A stretch of DNA of 64,000 nt, from contig JAUKTV010000009.1 of the NCBI GenBank assembly GCA_030549205.1, positions 1,581,116-1,645,115 on the forward strand, given 5' to 3'. A program made the position numbers and the translations under genes. Below the pieces are notes generated by a model, which made no database searches, was not told where the DNA came from, and saw nothing but the letters and a program-made list of their open reading frames with translations. The DNA is from Apiosordaria backusii (lineage: Eukaryota > Ascomycota > Sordariomycetes > Sordariales > Lasiosphaeriaceae). Below are positions 62,277 through 64,000 of this stretch, piece by piece. Each line of letters starts with the position of its first letter. The first letter of the stretch is position 1.

Positions 62277-62312
62277 ATATCTATATCTATACTTATATCT
62301 ATATTTATATTG
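62277..62312. repeat. CTATAT-type microsatellite
   Basis: Imperfect repeats of CTATAT/CTATACT in A/T-rich DNA at the right end of the block. Confidence 0.6.
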
Positions 62313-62368
62313 CTATTTAAGCTCATTATTAGGCATTTAATTATAAGAAAGTAAGCTTTTAGATGTAG

Positions 62369-62485
62369 TATAGCCTTTGAGGGTAGTATAGCCTTTATAA
62401 GCAGTACAGTCTTTGTAAATAGTATAGTTTTTGCGAGTAGTGTAGCTGTTAGGAGTATAGCTATTAGGAGTATAGCTGTTAGGAG
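62369..62485. repeat. Minisatellite, 18-bp units turning into 15-bp units
   Basis: Four 18-bp units (62,369-62,440; e.g. TATAGCCTTTGAGGGTAG) are followed by three 15-bp units (62,441-62,485; TATAGCTGTTAGGAG type). Both share a TATAG start, so the 15-mers look like 18-mers that lost three bases before amplifying. A minus-strand frame through it reads as Leu/Ile-rich repeats but is not taken as a gene. Confidence 0.8.
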
Positions 62486-62500
62486 CATAGTTGATGATGA

Positions 62501-63006
62501 AGTTCAAATTTTAAGGCCATCTATAACCCTAACCCCCAGTAATAGGAGTGCATCCCGATAAAGCCTCTTATTATTATTGTAATTGAGATACTAACTTTTA
62601 CCCCATTTCGGGATGAGTTTGTTACCACTATAACCTTTAATTGCCAAGTTTATATAGGAGCTTCGCGTCATCTCTACTATAAGTGTACAGCATAGAGTCC
62701 TGGCATGGCACTACAGTCGCAATCTTGTTTGTTACCCTTCGTTTTCCTTCGAGGCAAATTTGGTAATTCCATTGTATCTGCCGGCTTTTGTGGTCTTCCC
62801 CTGCGCTGGGATGTGTATAATATCTTGCCGGGCCCTGAAAATCTCCACCCAATGAGTTGCGCGACAGCACTCGGCTAAATTGTTTGTCGCAGGGCCCTCA
62901 CGGCAACCTGTCCTTTCAGTGACAGGGTTGGCATCAACTGTTATCCTGGCGACGGATGGCTTTTAGGAATCGGAATGCCTCTGAAAAGGATTACCCCAGA
63001 CACAAC
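62501..63006. other. Intergenic region after the A/T block
   Basis: Composition returns to normal near 62,500-62,700. It holds the promoter side of the next gene. A short minus-strand frame (62,870-62,637) has no recognisable product. Confidence 0.5.
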
Positions 63007-64000
63007 ATGAGACATCGCTATTGGCTTCTGGCCCTGTTATCAGTCTTCGGCACAGGCTCAGAAGCATGGAGACATACCAGTGAGCTGGAATTAAGAGAGG
63101 CTCTAGGCTCGAGTGCATACACTCTTGTTGCGTGTAAGCCGGCGCAAAGTCTCCTTCTTATGACATATGCTGACATCGTTTCCACAGTCGTTTTGGTAGG
63201 GCCAGTACCCTCTCTTTGCATCATACTAAGCTAATACGTTCTTATGCTCCAAATAGCCTTCGCAGTAAGTACAAGACAAAACTCTCAAGTGGTTCTGCTT
63301 TATCAGTCGTTAACTTGATCGAAAATAGAAAAGCCAGCCAGGACCTCGAATCTCAATGGCTTTCTCTCCAGGAAGCTGAGAAAGATGACAATATTGTCAG
63401 CTTCGACTGGCGCGCTTCATCAGGTCTACTGTCAAGAGCTCGAAGTAGCTCGTTCCCAACTATCAGAATGTACCATCGAGGACGGCAGACTGGACAGTAT
63501 CGGGTGAAAGTAAAGCCAGAGAGTACACTTCAAGCCCTTCTCAGTTCATACTGTATTAGCAAGCACCAGCCCATCTAACCTGTTTCGCTCTTCATCCAGA
63601 CTAGCAATGTTCCGCAATCGAGTCATTCGACTATATTTCCTCGAAGCAGATGCCAGCTACTGAAACACTTCATCATGCTGGATGATGTAGTGATCATGCT
63701 GCACCCTCTCTCTCAATCCGATAATTGGGCTCTTTACGACCGTTTCACTTCCCTTGCAAAAAGGCATCGTGACCAATTCACCTTTCTGATGGGCCCTCAA
63801 TTCAAGATAACCATTCTGCCGCCGTTGTTTGCTACAATAACCTCGACGACGTGAAGCACGTGCCGCTGATATTGAGTCTGACCAAGCGCTCGAGGACTTT
63901 GTGGCTTTGTGCGCCGAGCCTCTGATTCCTGAGCTGACGAGGAACAATGAGGCCAAATACATTTCGGTAAGCACTCACGTCCCTGGTTAGCCTGTTGCAC
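63007..64000 (+). pseudogene. Protein disulfide isomerase-like gene, 3' part broken, runs off window
   Basis: Exons 63007-63133, 63188-63195 (8 nt), 63257-63264 (8 nt) and from 63329 join in one frame to give a secreted thioredoxin-like domain. It has a signal peptide (MRHRYWLLALLSVFGTGSEA), then TLVAFVLPSQKASQDLESQW and IVSFDWRASSG, SFPTIRMYHRGRQTGQY. The usual CxxC site after the beta strand is missing. A stop at 63,576-63,578 ends it at 130 residues. Downstream, PDI-like sequence continues in shifting frames: DDVVIMLHPLSQSDNWALYDRF, then VVCYNNLDDVKH, then ALEDFVALCAEPLIPELTRN. Frame changes fall near 63,680, 63,803 and 63,871. A donor-like GTAAGC follows at about 63,972. Either it is a pseudogene, or only the first domain is still made. 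Sequencing error is the other explanation. Confidence 0.65.

Larger units (their letters stand above)
57978..62500. repeat. A/T-rich RIP-mutated repeat block, right part
   Basis: It continues the block on the other side of the Helitron. Mostly A and T, with one well-preserved R1 copy (60,270-61,221). A short less-mutated patch at about 59,140-59,215 contains CTCTATAGGGTATATATACC and could be an old LTR promoter. Another moderately preserved stretch runs from 61,430 to 61,720. No coding capacity is left. Confidence 0.85.

Noticed and set aside
62270..62488. 72-codon hydrophobic repeat peptide as a membrane protein
   Set aside because: It is produced by the 18/15-bp minisatellite and A/T microsatellite; no gene context.
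33851..62500. Mitochondrial DNA insertion as the source of the A/T block
   Set aside because: No mitochondrial genes or rRNA segments are readable, while repeated families with C-to-T differences point to RIP.
62525..62537. AACCCTAACCCCC as a telomere remnant
   Set aside because: Barely two TTAGGG-type units, no array, and coding-type sequence continues beyond it.

Overview
The window is nuclear DNA of a filamentous ascomycete (Pezizomycotina, most likely a Sordariomycete). Genes carry one to three short introns (47-146 nt) with GT...AG ends and CTAAC/CTGAC branch sites. The right half is an extremely A/T-rich, TpA-rich block typical of repeat-induced point mutation (RIP). No taxonomic marker is present, so the genus is not called.

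Layout. Positions 1-32,200 are ordinary gene space with eleven spliced genes: a small CYSTM-like cysteine-rich protein, Abp1 (actin patch), Vps37 (ESCRT-I), a conserved unknown, an F-box protein, an AT-hook/Gln-rich protein, V-ATPase subunit C, APS kinase, a mitochondrial-type hotdog thioesterase, a second conserved unknown, and Noc1/Mak21. Mitochondrial prolyl-tRNA synthetase follows, divergent from Noc1. A 6-kb stretch (6,793-12,776) has no supportable gene. Positions 32,173-33,850 are gene-free and lead into the A/T block.

Positions 33,851-62,500 are a RIP-mutated transposon graveyard. Two short non-coding repeat families can be read through the mutations. R1 is about 945 bp, with about a dozen copies. 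S1 is about 475 bp and has a tRNA-like head with recognisable A and B boxes. Both families are flanked by 14-bp direct repeats, R1 copies are often truncated at the same end, and they are nested in each other. This suggests retroposition by one shared LINE-type machinery. No source LINE is readable here.

Inside the block sits a G/C-rich island at about 51,813-57,977. It is a nearly complete Helitron on the minus strand: a zinc-finger N-terminus, a Rep HUH nuclease with two tyrosines, and a Pif1-type helicase, with two introns. It has 12-bp inverted end repeats and a 3' hairpin region. Only two lesions break the coding frame: an in-frame TAG of RIP type and a one-base frameshift at the Rep/helicase junction. 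It therefore looks like a young insertion into an old RIP-mutated region.

After the block (62,500-64,000) comes a protein disulfide isomerase-like gene. Its 5' part is spliced with two 8-nt micro-exons and lacks the CxxC site. Its 3' part, running off the window, is broken by a stop and frameshifts.
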